In this document: positions 35,387 through 47,136 of the stretch, piece by piece | Layout: each line of letters begins with the position of its first letter | How positions within the stretch are numbered: the stretch's first letter is position 1 | Source: Petunia secreta | Lineage: Eukaryota > Streptophyta > Magnoliopsida > Solanales > Solanaceae | Reading direction: 5' to 3' | Assembly: GCA_029990175.1 (NCBI GenBank) | Contig: JARKIP010000010.1 | Coordinates: 43,642,001 to 43,706,000 of the forward strand | Length of the DNA stretch: 64,000 bases | Made by a program: the position numbers and the translations under genes | The notes under the pieces: generated by a model | Database searches by the model: none | The model's input: only the letters and a program-made list of their open reading frames with translations | Told to the model about the DNA's origin: nothing

Positions 35387-37840
35387 TGACACGACCCGGA
35401 ATTCGGCTAGGCCGTGCAGGCACCCGACATCCTCCCCTAGACCCGTCGGGTAAATCCTTACCAATTAAATTAGAAAAATAAATATAATTCAATTCATAAA
35501 TAAGAACAAGACTAAGAAATAGCACAGACATACTGATACCTCTAAGCTGTACAAAAGAAATTACAGCTGACTACCCGACATACTAGGTTTAGGGCTATCC
35601 AGACTAGACATCTAAGAGTACAAAAGAAGACAGATACCTCCTGAAGGGAGCAAAATGCAACTGAAATTATAATCAATAAACTGGTGGCCATCCGGAATAA
35701 AAGCTGGCTCACCCTAACAGCTGAAGTCGTCTTCGCTCCTTCACAACGTGGCGAACTCAATCCTGGAGCGGACCTGCCAAAGCGAAACAGATAGACAAGA
35801 AACAAACAACAAATAAGGGCGAGTCAAAAGGACTCAATAAGTGGGGCAGATTAGCCACCTCAAAGAATAGGATAGCTAGCCAAGAAGAAGAAACAGATAA
35901 ACCAAATTCCTCTTATTTAAATCATAAAAAGGCAGAGCCAGATAACAACCGGAAACACGTATGAAATCATAAACTCAACCAGAAATACGAGCCAGAAACA
36001 TATCAACAAATAAGCAATGGACGTATAAGCAGAACAGTAGTTATGTACCACAAGTCTACACAATGAATGAAATGAAATGAGATGAAATGAGATGCAAAGG
36101 GTCACATGTGCCAAATGAATGGAGCGGAATCCTCCTGCTCCGAGGGCGGAATCCTCCTATCCTCAATATGATGCGATGCAGCGGAATCCTCCTGCTCCGA
36201 GGGCGTAATCCTCCAACCCTCAATACGATGCAATGGAGCGGAATCCTCCTGCTCTGAGGTCGGAATCCTCCTACCCTTAATATGATGCAATGGAGCGGAA
36301 TCCTCTTGCTCCGAGGGCAGAATCCTCCTATCCTCAATATGATGAAATGGAGCGGAATCCTCCTGCTCCGAGGGAGGAATCCTCCTACCCTCAATATGAT
36401 GCAATGTAATGCATATGAATGACATATAATGCATATGAATACAATGTGATGCAATAATAACTCTTCACCGGCGCGGGACTCTCATCGACAGCCGGGAAGT
36501 AGATGCCAACTCACAGCCAGAGTACAATGCTCAGATCCTCAATGCAATACCAACAACAGGACATAATATATAATATACAATGTAAATCCAAAGCTAAGGC
36601 GTAATGAGTATGCCTATCGGTAGCTACACACACGTAAGGAACACGTGGTAGAAAATCCACGAGGCCAGGTGCCTCCAAAGAAATGGATATAAACACTTAC
36701 CTCGTTCCAAAGCTAACACTTCTATCCAACAATCGCTTTATCCTTTTGGATTCACTGTCCAAACGATCCTGCTTATTCAATAAGCAGAAAATATATCAAA
36801 TTAGGCTAAAGGCTTCATTCGTCACGTCTTAGGGTAATCCAGTTAGGAACCTGATACCCTATTTGCCTACGTAATACACAGGCCAGGCCTATGTACAGGG
36901 TTTAAGGTCACATACCCAAATCCTAAATAAATTACATTTATATGTTGCCCATAATTCACTGAGTACGAATATATAATCAATTCCATTATCGGGGTCCATT
37001 TGACCCTTTAAACTATTAATTGAACTTATTAAAACGATGTCTAATATTCCAACTTTTACCGTTAAAATATATTCAAACACACGTAATAAACAGAAATAAT
37101 GCATTAAGATCATTACCTGAATATTTCGGAGTAAAAGTTCTACTTTTCTCCGGCTCTTTTCTCATTTTCTGGTATTTTTTTCGCGTTGCTTCTCCTGTTC
37201 TCGTTTCTGTTCTGTACGTTTTTAATACTGCTAGGACATATAGCGAAGGGATATAATCCCTTAGTTAGCTCACCGCGATTGACCTTTCTTTCTTTCTTTC
37301 TTTCTTTTGTTTTTTCCTTTTCATTTTATTTTCTTCTCTCTTATTTTATTTTCTTTTCTTAACGAAAATTAAAACGGTGCCTTACAATATTCAAAATAAT
37401 TCCAACTTTTGCATAAAAGTTATACAAAATATATATAGCATACTCGCTAAGGCGGATCTCAAATCGGGCTCCCAAAACTCTAGATGCGAATTTAAATGGA
37501 AAAAGGTCAAATTATTTAACTTTCGGCATTTTAGCGGAAACTAGTCGAACAACATCGAAATTCACTTTCGAAAGTTCACAAAAATTATAAATAATCATAC
37601 GAACCGAACGATGCTTTCGAATTTCGAATCGGAGCTCATTCGCCAAAACCGAGCTCGAAAATCTCTTTTTAATATTTATCGACAAAAAAAAACTGAAATC
37701 TTCTTCCGATATGTACCAAACGAGGTCTGATTTAGCTCAAATTTTACAGACAAGTCCTAATGGACCTTACAAATATTTTAAAGTTATCGGCGCGCCAATC
37801 GGAGTCCTAACTTCCGAAACTACTGACCGAGGTCGCTTCA
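35387..37840 (-). repeat. LTR 1 of the array
   Basis: 2454 bp. Minus strand begins TGAAGCGACCTCGGTCAGTA and ends GGGTCGTGTCA. Contains a perfect inverted repeat AAGGGAT-ATA-ATCCCTT near 37245, also present in LTR 2 and LTR 3, and an 8-unit (TTTC) run near 37288. Confidence 0.85.
36124..36408 (-). repeat. 57-bp minisatellite in LTR 1, 5 units
   Basis: Five 57-bp units, each holding GGAATCCTCC twice and ending ATATGATGCAATG. As 57 is 19 codons, all frames yield 19-residue repeat 'proteins' that I do not call genes. Confidence 0.9.
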
Positions 37841-38667
37841 TTCTCCTCCACTTAAACTCTCGTTCGTCCTCGAACGAGCCTAAGTCTAAAGAAAATTTTG
37901 CACAGATAATAAAAGAACTTGCACGACCTTCATAAGCTACTCCACAGACATTATCTCATGATTGCAAAATCAGAATTATAACACGAACATCGAACTTTTG
38001 GAATGAAACATATCTAGATAATATGATAACACTATTGTCCGGATTATTCTGACTAAGATGATCCTTCCTCGATCACGGGAGGAGAGTTCTACATTTTCGA
38101 AATAAAGATACACGGAACTTCGGATGGATTAACATGATTCAACCGATAATCACCTCTTCGATATACCTTTCGATATAGAACAGGCCGATCGAACTAAGAA
38201 TTAGCTCACGCTTGATGCAATAGGGGGAGCTTTGAAGTACCTTATCACTACACACTATAGAAGATTTGATGCAAGCTATATTATTTTTACGAACGCACTA
38301 TGAAACATCTCAGTTGATGTTAGTGTTCTTCCGCAAGCTCCTTGTGGGAATGTAGTTACTCATATTCTAATGTATGTCAAAGGTTCATCTGAACAGGGTC
38401 TATCATATAAGGATAAGGATCATGCAAATACTACTGGATAGTATTGTCTTTGAATTAGAAATATTATGATTGAAAAAGTGAAAATAAAAGAGACATGTAG
38501 TTAGACCATGAGCTGAGGCAGAATACTAGCAACAAAGTTGATTACATGTGCACTAATAACGCTAAAGTAACTTCTCAAAGAGTTGAGGTGTGAAGGAGAT
38601 ATGCCAATGATGGATAGACGACAACCTGCACTAGACCTTTAACTCTAAGTTTTCATGAAGTAAAACA

Positions 38668-38975
38668 ACGTCAGTATGAGGATCCAGTTCTAGTTTAATA
38701 TAAACAGATAGCCAGAAGAAAACCGGAGTCACCATACAGGGTTACTACTAACAGTGTTCTCATGTATAAAGATAGACTTTGTGTTCTTGATGTTGCAGAT
38801 TTACGTGGACAGATTATGATAGAGGCACATTATTCCAAATACACTGTTCATCCAGGTTCGACTAATATGTACCATGATTAAGCAGATTTATTGGTGGGAC
38901 GGAATGAAGTGTGACGTAGCAGAATTTGTGGCTCAGTATTCTAATTGCCAGCAAGTTAAAGTCGTGTCATCTTTC
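38668..38975 (+). pseudogene. Integrase zinc-binding fragment, inverted, in internal region 1
   Basis: On the plus strand: RQYEDPVLV, a stop, then VLMYKDRLCVLDVADLRGQ, EAHYSKYTVHPGSTNMYHD and, in the next frame, IYWWDGMK and NCQQVKV. This is the H-H-C-C region that precedes the gypsy integrase core. It runs opposite to the LTRs and gag of the same unit. Confidence 0.75.
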
Positions 38976-40148
38976 CAGACTTTATGTTTTCAGCAGATAT
39001 GTACGTATATATGATCAGGTTGCCAGCTTATCTCTATCATTAATAGATTATTAGTAGGTTTAGTAATCATCGACACTCATTGTAGGTTTCTGTCGTGGCC
39101 TTAGGTTGGGTCATGATAAAAGTGGTATCAACACTTTGGAGATTTACCATTTAGTATTTGGAGGAAGACTCCTCCACTTAAAGCACAAACTCATGCATCT
39201 ATTTGAATAGGAATAACCATCCCCGCAATGTCTGCTGGACTAAAGAAGGTTTAGCTAAAAGCTGAACGTAGGCAGACCTAAGCTACCAAATTACCTTCTC
39301 GAGTTGCCAAACAGCTGCAACCTTCGAGTTCACAACTCTATACCTTTGCCGTAAACACCACCGCCTGATGGATGGTGCTTCTATTACCCTTAGAAGCCCT
39401 GAAAAACAATAATATGCTTACCCCGCTCCAATAGCACGTACTCTGGCTCAACACAGGTAACATCATAAGAGACTACTGACCGCCTAAGCTCACCAGTGCC
39501 GAACAAAGAAGAGATGGCAACGGACTGAGGATAGAAATAATTGGAGCTTTAGGAAGCTCATCTTCTTATCGCTTGGCTACCAGAGCTAGACTACTTCCAA
39601 GTCAGGCTAGCCAAAGAATTGTAATTGAAGAAATAGACATTAAATGAGCTTTATGGAACAACATCCATGTCAATTTAACATTCTCATAAAAAAAAACTCC
39701 AACAATTTATCAGTAAACTCTTTTATAACCCAGATAAGCTCATGGGATAACATGACTTTACTAGCGTTTTGAACCAAGAGGAGACACGTAGATTGAATAT
39801 TACTTACTAACCACTTTACACCGGTAGAAACCATGACACTCCCTTATGGTGATGAACTAGAATCCCATGATCCGACCAACACGGAATTTCCGAGAACAGA
39901 GGTAAACTAATTTGATATAATAATAGAAGGTGGCACGACAAGATGCCAGGCAGACAATAGCGACTCTCATTGTCAAATATCTCATATTTAGACCAAATAA
40001 ATTAGTAGGGTCTCACGAATGCCAGGAATAAATCATACCAGAAGCTGACCCTTCTATCGCAACCGATTCTTAATAGAAACGACATCCAAGGAAACCACCA
40101 AAACATGATAAGACACACAATTTCCATGTCGATCGGAATAATCAAATT

Positions 40149-41110
40149 TTACTCACATATATGGGAAGAAGAAATACTTTGGTCTACTACATCGGATGCC
40201 TCACCATCCTGCAAGACTGGCTGTTCATAGAACTGCCTCTGCAGCTGAGCTGAGCCACTACTCTGATAATCACCTTCTGAAGAACCACTACCACCACACT
40301 CTCGACCTCTACTGGATGGTGGTATTTTTCTGCCTGAGTGAGATCTAAAGGAAATCCCCTGCGACTGTCCAGGTGCCTGATGACAGGAGAAAGGAAGACT
40401 GCCTACTTGCTGGAGTAAGGGAAAACTCCTCAAAAGATAACCAGACTCACGACAATGATAACACTTTTTCGACTAAAAATGGAAGCTGGAAAGATTGTTG
40501 ATAGCTGTAAAGAGAAGACTGAATCTAATCTTGACGGGCTACTGGCGCACTTTAAGATTCACGTGACACAAGCTGAGATAACCTGGAAGGTGACGTCCCA
40601 AAATAATCAGAACTTTTACCTCCAAATGAGGTACCGTGGTTGCCCACCTCTCCCGCTCTAACTCTTCCCCCTCTAACTTATGGTATGCCTAATACCTTTG
40701 AGCAATATAACCAACCATATCAAATGAAATCCCGACCTCAATCTCTCGAGCTATCTGGGACCTCAAGGAAGGAGAAAGGTTACCGCTAAATCTTTGAACA
40801 TTCTCGGAAGGCTCATGGACTAGTTCTAATGAATATTTAGCCATTCTACAGAATTCAATGTCATATTCTGAAACACCAACAGGCTAACCGATAGGCTACC
40901 CTTTCCAATCCACTCAGACTGGCAACACTTTTCATCTCGCTCGCTACTCGAAAGGAATTTTTCCATGAATCTAGAAGAAAAACGAACCAAGTTAACTAAT
41001 AAGAGAGCGTCCCACCAATTCAAGGCTGGACTCTGAAACTGGAAAGCAGAATAAGCAACACCATACCGCTCGATATAATCAAAAGCCTGAAGGATACGCT
41101 GACATCATTT
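40149..41110 (-). pseudogene. gag remnant in internal region 1
   Basis: From about 41,100 downward the minus strand reads ILQAFDYIERYGVAYSAFQF, LNWWDALL and RFSSRFMEKFL, the Ty3/gypsy gag core, then later a zinc knuckle CYHCRESGYLLRSF in which His and the last Cys are replaced (Tyr and Phe), then a Gly/Ser/Arg-rich tail to 40149. Frames are broken several times. Confidence 0.65.
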
Positions 41111-41785
41111 TGTTTTAAAAAAATAGCACAGGATAACATCAGAAGGTTCAATTGGGTAGAATAATGCAGCCTCTTCAGACACTCGGACCGAACCATTACT
41201 GAGACTAGCTAACTATCCAGAATAACTAGAGGCACAACACATGCTGCCTCCGGAACATAATTTACTGGGATGGTATCAGGGAGTGGAACATGAGCTTTCT
41301 AAGACCGAACGTCTCCATCTGCGGTAACCTGATAAGCTTCCTAGCGAATAATATGTTCTTGCAGTATCTGCGTCGCAAAGATTATCGTAAAAGCATCGTA
41401 GAGAGCCAAGGGAACCACAAGGCCCTGCTCCCTTGCCCATCGCAAGCTCGTACAGCTGGGACCTCCGTAACTAGATTGTCAGCACGATCAAAAACTCTCG
41501 GGGCTTCGTCGGTGCTAACCCCAGGCTAGACTGCTTCGTCTTGAACTCATACCATTTGCTGATTCGTCGCACGAGGGTTCACAATTATCACAAAGGAATT
41601 AACAATTTAACGAAAATACTTTTGAATCCTAGCCCAACGTACGATCAGAAATGAAGGAAGTGAAAATTCCTAAATGCCATCATAGTCTCTTGTAAATAAG
41701 TACGGACGTCTATGTACCCATCAGCGAGACTCTACTAGACACTGTCTTAGTCTGGATAGACGCTAAACTGGGGTCTGATACCAAC

Positions 41786-44338
41786 TGACATGACCCAGAA
41801 TCCGGCTAGGCCGTGCGGGTACCCGACATCCTTCCCTAGACCCGTCGGGTGACCCTTACCAATTAAATTAGGAAAATAAATATAATTCAATTCATAAATA
41901 AGAACAAGACTTAGAAAAAGCACAGACATACTGATACCTCTAAGCAGTACAAAAGAAATTATTGCGGACTACCCAACATACTAGGTTTCGGGCTATCCAG
42001 ACTAGACATTAAGAGTACAAAAAAAGACAGATACCTCTTGAAGGGAGCAAAATGCAACTGAAATTATAATCAATAATTCGGTGGCAATCCAGAATAAAAG
42101 CTGGCTCACCCTGACAGCTGAAGTCGTCTTTGCTCCTTCACAACGTGGCGAACTCAATACTGGAGCGAGCCTGCCGAAACGAAATAGATAGACAAGAAAC
42201 AAACAACAAACAAGGGTTAGTCAAAAGGACTCAATAAGTAGGGCAGATTAGCCACCTCAAAGAATATGATAGGTAGCCAGGGAGAAGAAACAGATAAACC
42301 AAATTCCTCTTATTTAAATTATGAAAAGACAGAGCCAGATAACAATCGGAAACACGTATGAAACCATAAACTCAACCAGGAATACGAGCCAGAAACATAT
42401 CAACAAATAAGCAATGGACGTATAAGCAGAACAGTAGTTATGTACCACAAGTCTACACAATGATATGAAATGAAATGAAATAAAATGAAATGAGATGAAA
42501 TATGATGCAAAGGGTCACATGTGCCAAATGAATGGAGCGACCTCCTGCTCCGAGAACGGAATCGTCCTACCCTCAATATGATGTAATGGAGCGAAATCCT
42601 CCTGCTCTGAGGGCGGAATCCTCCTACCCTCAATATGATGTAATGGAGGGGAATCCTCCTGCTCCAAGGGCGGAATCCTCCAACCCTTAATATGATGCAA
42701 TGGAGCGGAATCCTCCTGCTCCGAGGGCGGAATCAGCCTACCCTCAATATGATGCAATGGAGCGGAATGCTCCTGCTCCGAGGGCAGAATCCTCCTATCC
42801 TCAATATGATGAAATGGAGCGGAATCCTCCTGCTCCGAGGGCGGAATCCTCCGACCCAGAATATGATGCAATAGAGCGGAATCCTCCTGCTCCGAGGGCG
42901 GAATCCTCCTACCCTGAATATGATGCAATGTAATGCATATGAATGACATATAATGCATATAAATGCAATGTGATGCAATAATAACCCTTCACCGGCGCAG
43001 GACTCTCATCGACAGCCGGAAAGTAGATGCCAACTCACAGCCACAGTACAATGCTCAGATCCTCAATGCAATACCAGCAACAGGACATAACATATAATAT
43101 ACAATGTAAATGAAAAGCTAAGGCGTAATGAGTACGCCTATCGGCAGCTACACACGTAAGGACACGTGGTATAAAATCCACGAAGCCAGGTGCCTCCAAA
43201 GAAATGGATATAAACACTTACCTCGTTCCAAAGCTAACATTGCTATCCAAAAATCGCTTTATCCTTTTGGATTCACTGCCCAAACGATCCTGCTTATTCA
43301 ATAAGTAGAAAATATATCAAATTAGGCTAGAGGCTTCATTCCTCACGTCTTAGAGCAATCCAGTTAGGAACCTGATACCCTATTTGCATACGTAATACGC
43401 AGGCCAGGCCTATATACAGGGTTTAAGGTCACATAATCAAACCCTAAATAATTTATATTTATATGTTGCCCATAACTCACTGAGTACGAATATATAATCA
43501 ATTCTATTATCGGGGTCCATTTGGCCCTTTAAACTATTAATTGAACTTATTAAAACGATGTCTAATATTCCAATTTTTACCGTTAAAATATATTCAAACA
43601 CACGTAATAAACTCAAATAAAGAATTAAAATCATTACCTGAATGTTTCGGAGTAAAAGTTCTACTCTTCTCCGGCTCTTTTCTCATATTCTGGTATTTTT
43701 TTCTCGTTGCTTCTCCCGTTCTCGTTTCTGTTCTGTACGTTTTTAATACTGCTAGGACATATTGCGAAGGGATATAATCCCTTAGTCACCTCATCGTCAT
43801 TGACCTTTCTATCTTTCTTTTGTCTTTTCCTTTTCATTTTATTTTCTTTTATTTTATTTTATTTTCTTTTCCTAACGAAAATTAAAACGGTGCCTTGCAA
43901 TATTCAAAATAATTTCAACTTTTGCATACAAGTTATACAAAATATATGTAGCATACTCGCTGAGGCGGATCTCAAATCGGGTTCCCAAAACTCAAGATGC
44001 AAATTTAAATGGAAAAAGGTCAAATTATTTAACTTTCGGCATTTTAGCGGAAACTAGCCGAACAACATCGAAATTCACTTTCGAAAGTTCAAAAAAAATA
44101 ATAATAATCATACGAACCTAACGGAGCTTTCGGCTCATTCGCCAAAACCGAGCTCGAAAATCTCTTTTTAATATTTATCGTCAATAAAAACTGAAATCTT
44201 CTTCCGATACGTACCAAACGAGGTCTGATTTAGCTCCAATTTTACAGACAAGTCCTAATGGACCTTACGAATATTTTAAAATTATCGGCACGCCAATCGG
44301 AGTCCTAACTTCTGAAACTACTGACCGAGGTCGTTTCA
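41786..44338 (-). repeat. LTR 2 of the array (shared middle LTR)
   Basis: 2553 bp, the longest of the three because of extra minisatellite units. Primer site on its left and polypurine tract on its right show that it served as a 5' LTR for one unit and a 3' LTR for the other. Confidence 0.85.
42537..42932 (-). repeat. 57-bp minisatellite in LTR 2, 7 units
   Basis: Same unit as in LTR 1. Seven units, the first short by 3 bp. Confidence 0.9.
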
Positions 44339-45206
44339 TTCTCCTCCACTTAAACTCTCATTCGTCCTCGAACGAGCCTAAGTGTAAAGAAAAATTCGCA
44401 CAGATAACAAAAGAACTTGCATGACCTTCATAAGCTACTCCACGGATATTATCTCATGGTTGCAAAATCAGAATTATAACACGAACACCGAACTCTTGGA
44501 ATAAAATATATCTGGATAATATGATAACACTATTGCCCGGATTATTCTGACTAAGATGATCCATCCTCGATTAAGAGAGGAGAGTTCTATATTTTCGAAA
44601 CAAAAATACACGGAACTTTGGATGGATTAACATGATTCAGCTGATAATCACCTCTTCGATATGCCTTTCGATATAGAACAGGTCGATGGAACTAAGAATT
44701 AGCTCACGCTTGATGCAATAGGGGGATCTTTTGAAGTACCTTGTCACTACACACTATAGAAGATTTGATGCAAGCTATATTATTTTTACGAACGCACTAT
44801 GAAACATCTCAGTTGATGTTAGTGTTATTCCGCAAGCTCCTTGTGGGAATGTAGTTACTCATATTCTAATGTATGTCAAAGGATCATCTGAACAGAGTCT
44901 ATCATATAAGGATAAGGATCATGCAAATACTACTGGATAGTATGATTCAGACCAGGAATAATCTTCAGACTGAACATCTACTTCAGGGTATTGTCTTTGA
45001 ATTAAAAATATTATGACTTGAAAAAATAAAAATAATAGAGACATGCAGTTAGACCATGAGCTGAGGCAGAATACCAGCAATAAAGTTGATTACATGTGCA
45101 CTTATAACGCTAAAGTAACTTCTCAAAGATTTGAGGTGTGAAGGAGATATGCCAATGATGGATAGACGAAAACCTGCACTAGACCTTTAACTCTAAGTTT
45201 TCATGA

Positions 45207-45500
45207 AGTAAAACAACGTCAGTATGAGGATCCAATTCTAGCTTAATATAAACAGATAGCCAGAAGAAAACCGGAGTCACCATACAGGATTACTACTGAC
45301 GGTGTTCTCATGTATAAAGATAGACTTTGTGTTCCTGATGTTGCAGATTTACGTGGACAGACTATGATAGAGGCACATTATTCCAAATACACTGTTGGAT
45401 AAGCAGATTTATTGGTGGGACGGAATGAAGTATGACGTAGAAGAATTAGTGGCTCAGTATTCTAATTGTCAGCAAGTTAAAGTCGTGTCATCTTTCCAGC
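45207..45500 (+). pseudogene. Integrase zinc-binding fragment, inverted, in internal region 2
   Basis: Counterpart of 38668-38975, also on the plus strand (VLMYKDRLCVPDVADLRGQT, then NCQQVKV). It has lost about 29 bp covering the HPGSTNMYH segment. That both internal regions share the inverted fragment shows the inversion predates their duplication. Confidence 0.7.
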
Positions 45501-45556
45501 ATTCTAATTGGGTCTACTACATTGGATGCCTCAGCATCCTGCAAGACTGACAGTTC

Positions 45557-46480
45557 TTAGAACTGCCTCTGCAGCTGAGCTGAGCCACTACCCTGATAAT
45601 CACCTTCTAAAGAACCACTGCCACCACGCTCTCGACCTCTACTAGATGGTGGCATTTCTCTGGCTGATGGAGATCTAAAGGAAATCCCCTGCGACTGTGC
45701 AGGTGCCTGGTGACAGGAGAAAGGAAGACTGCCTACTTGCTGGAGTAAGGGAAAACTCCTCAAAGGATAACCAGACTCACGACAATGATCGCACCTTTTC
45801 GACTAAAAATAGAAGCTGGAAAGATTGTTGATAGCTGTAAAGAGAAGACTGAATCTAATCTTGATGGGCTACTGGTGCACTCTAAGATTCACGTGGCACA
45901 AGCTGAGATAACCTGTAATGTGACGTCCCAAAATAATCAGAACTTTTACCTCCAAATGAGGTACCATGGTTGCCCAGTAGGGCCACAGAATTTCTTTCTC
46001 TCCCGCTCTAACTCTTCCCCCTCTAACTTATGGTATGCCTAATACCTTTGAGCAATATCAACAGCCATATCAAATTAAATCCCGATCTCAATCTCTCGAG
46101 CTATCTAGGACCTCAAGGAAGGAGAAAGGTTATCGATAAATCTTCGAACATTCTCGGAAGGCTCATGGACTAGTCCTAATGCATATTCAGCCATCCTATA
46201 GAATTCAATCTCATATTCTGAAACACCAACAGGCTAACCGATAGGCTACCCTATCCAATCCACTCAGACTGTCAACACTTTTCATCTCGATCGCTACTCG
46301 AAAGGAACTTTTCCACGAATCTAGAAGAAAAGCGAACCAAGTTAGCTAATAAAAGAGCGGCCCACCAATTCAAGGCTGGACCCTGAAACTGGAAAGAAAA
46401 ATAATCAACACCATACCGCTCGATATAATCAAAAGCCTGAAGGATACGCTGACATCATTTTATTTTTAAAAAACTAGCAC
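45557..46480 (-). pseudogene. gag remnant in internal region 2
   Basis: Counterpart of 40149-41110. The 45557-45763 frame repeats the LLQQVGSLPFSCHQAP and Arg/Gly/Ser tail. The core is present in broken frames up to about 46,480. Confidence 0.6.
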
Positions 46481-47136
46481 AGGATAACATCAGAAGGTTC
46501 AATTGGGTAGAATAATGCATCCTTTTCAGACACTCGGACCGAACTATTACTGAGACGAGCTAACTATCCAGAATAACTAGAGGCACAACACATGCTGCCT
46601 CCGGAACATAATTTACTGGGATGGTATCAGGGACTGGAACAGGAGCTTTCTAAGACCGAACGTCTCCATCTGCGGTAACCTGATAAGCTTCCTAGCGAAT
46701 AATATGTTCTTGCGGTATCTGCGTCGCCAAGATTATCGTAAAAGCATCGTAGAGAGCCAAGGGAACCACAAGGCCCTGCTCCCTTGCCCATCGCAAGCTC
46801 GTACAGCTGGGACCTCTGTAACTAGATTGTCAGCACGATCAAAAACTCTCGGGGCTTCGTCGGTGCTAACCCCAGGCTAGACTGCTTCGTCTTGAACTCA
46901 TACCATTTGCTGATTCGTCGCACGAGGGTTCACAATTATCACGAAGGAATTAACGATTTAACGAAAATACTTTTGGATTCTAGACCGACGCACGATTAGA
47001 AATGAAGGAAGTGAAACTTTCTAAATGCCATCATAGCCTCTCGTAGATAAGTACGGACGTCTACGTACCCATTAGCGAGACTCTACTAGACACTGTCTTA
47101 GTCTGGATAGACTCTAAACCGGGCTCTGATACCAAC

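Larger units (their letters stand above)
37841..41785 (-). mobile_element. Internal region 1 of the array
   Basis: 3945 bp, primer site GGGTCTGATACCA at 41771-41783 (one mismatch to the complement of TGGTATCAGAGCC). Holds gag remnants (40149-41110, minus strand), an inverted integrase fragment (38668-38975, plus strand) and about 1.2 kb (38976-40190) absent from internal region 2. It lacks a 46-bp block found in region 2 at 44943-44988. Confidence 0.75.
44339..47136 (-). mobile_element. Internal region 2 of the array
   Basis: 2798 bp, similar to internal region 1 end to end but with a 1.2-kb gap after the inverted integrase fragment. Primer-site complement GGCTCTGATACCA is perfect at 47122-47134. 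Confidence 0.75.

Noticed and set aside
36056..36454. Long minus-strand repeat-protein ORFs (also at 42515-42978 and 47797-48184)
   Set aside because: They follow a 57-bp DNA minisatellite (19 codons), are open in several frames and on both strands, and have no domain. They lie within LTRs.
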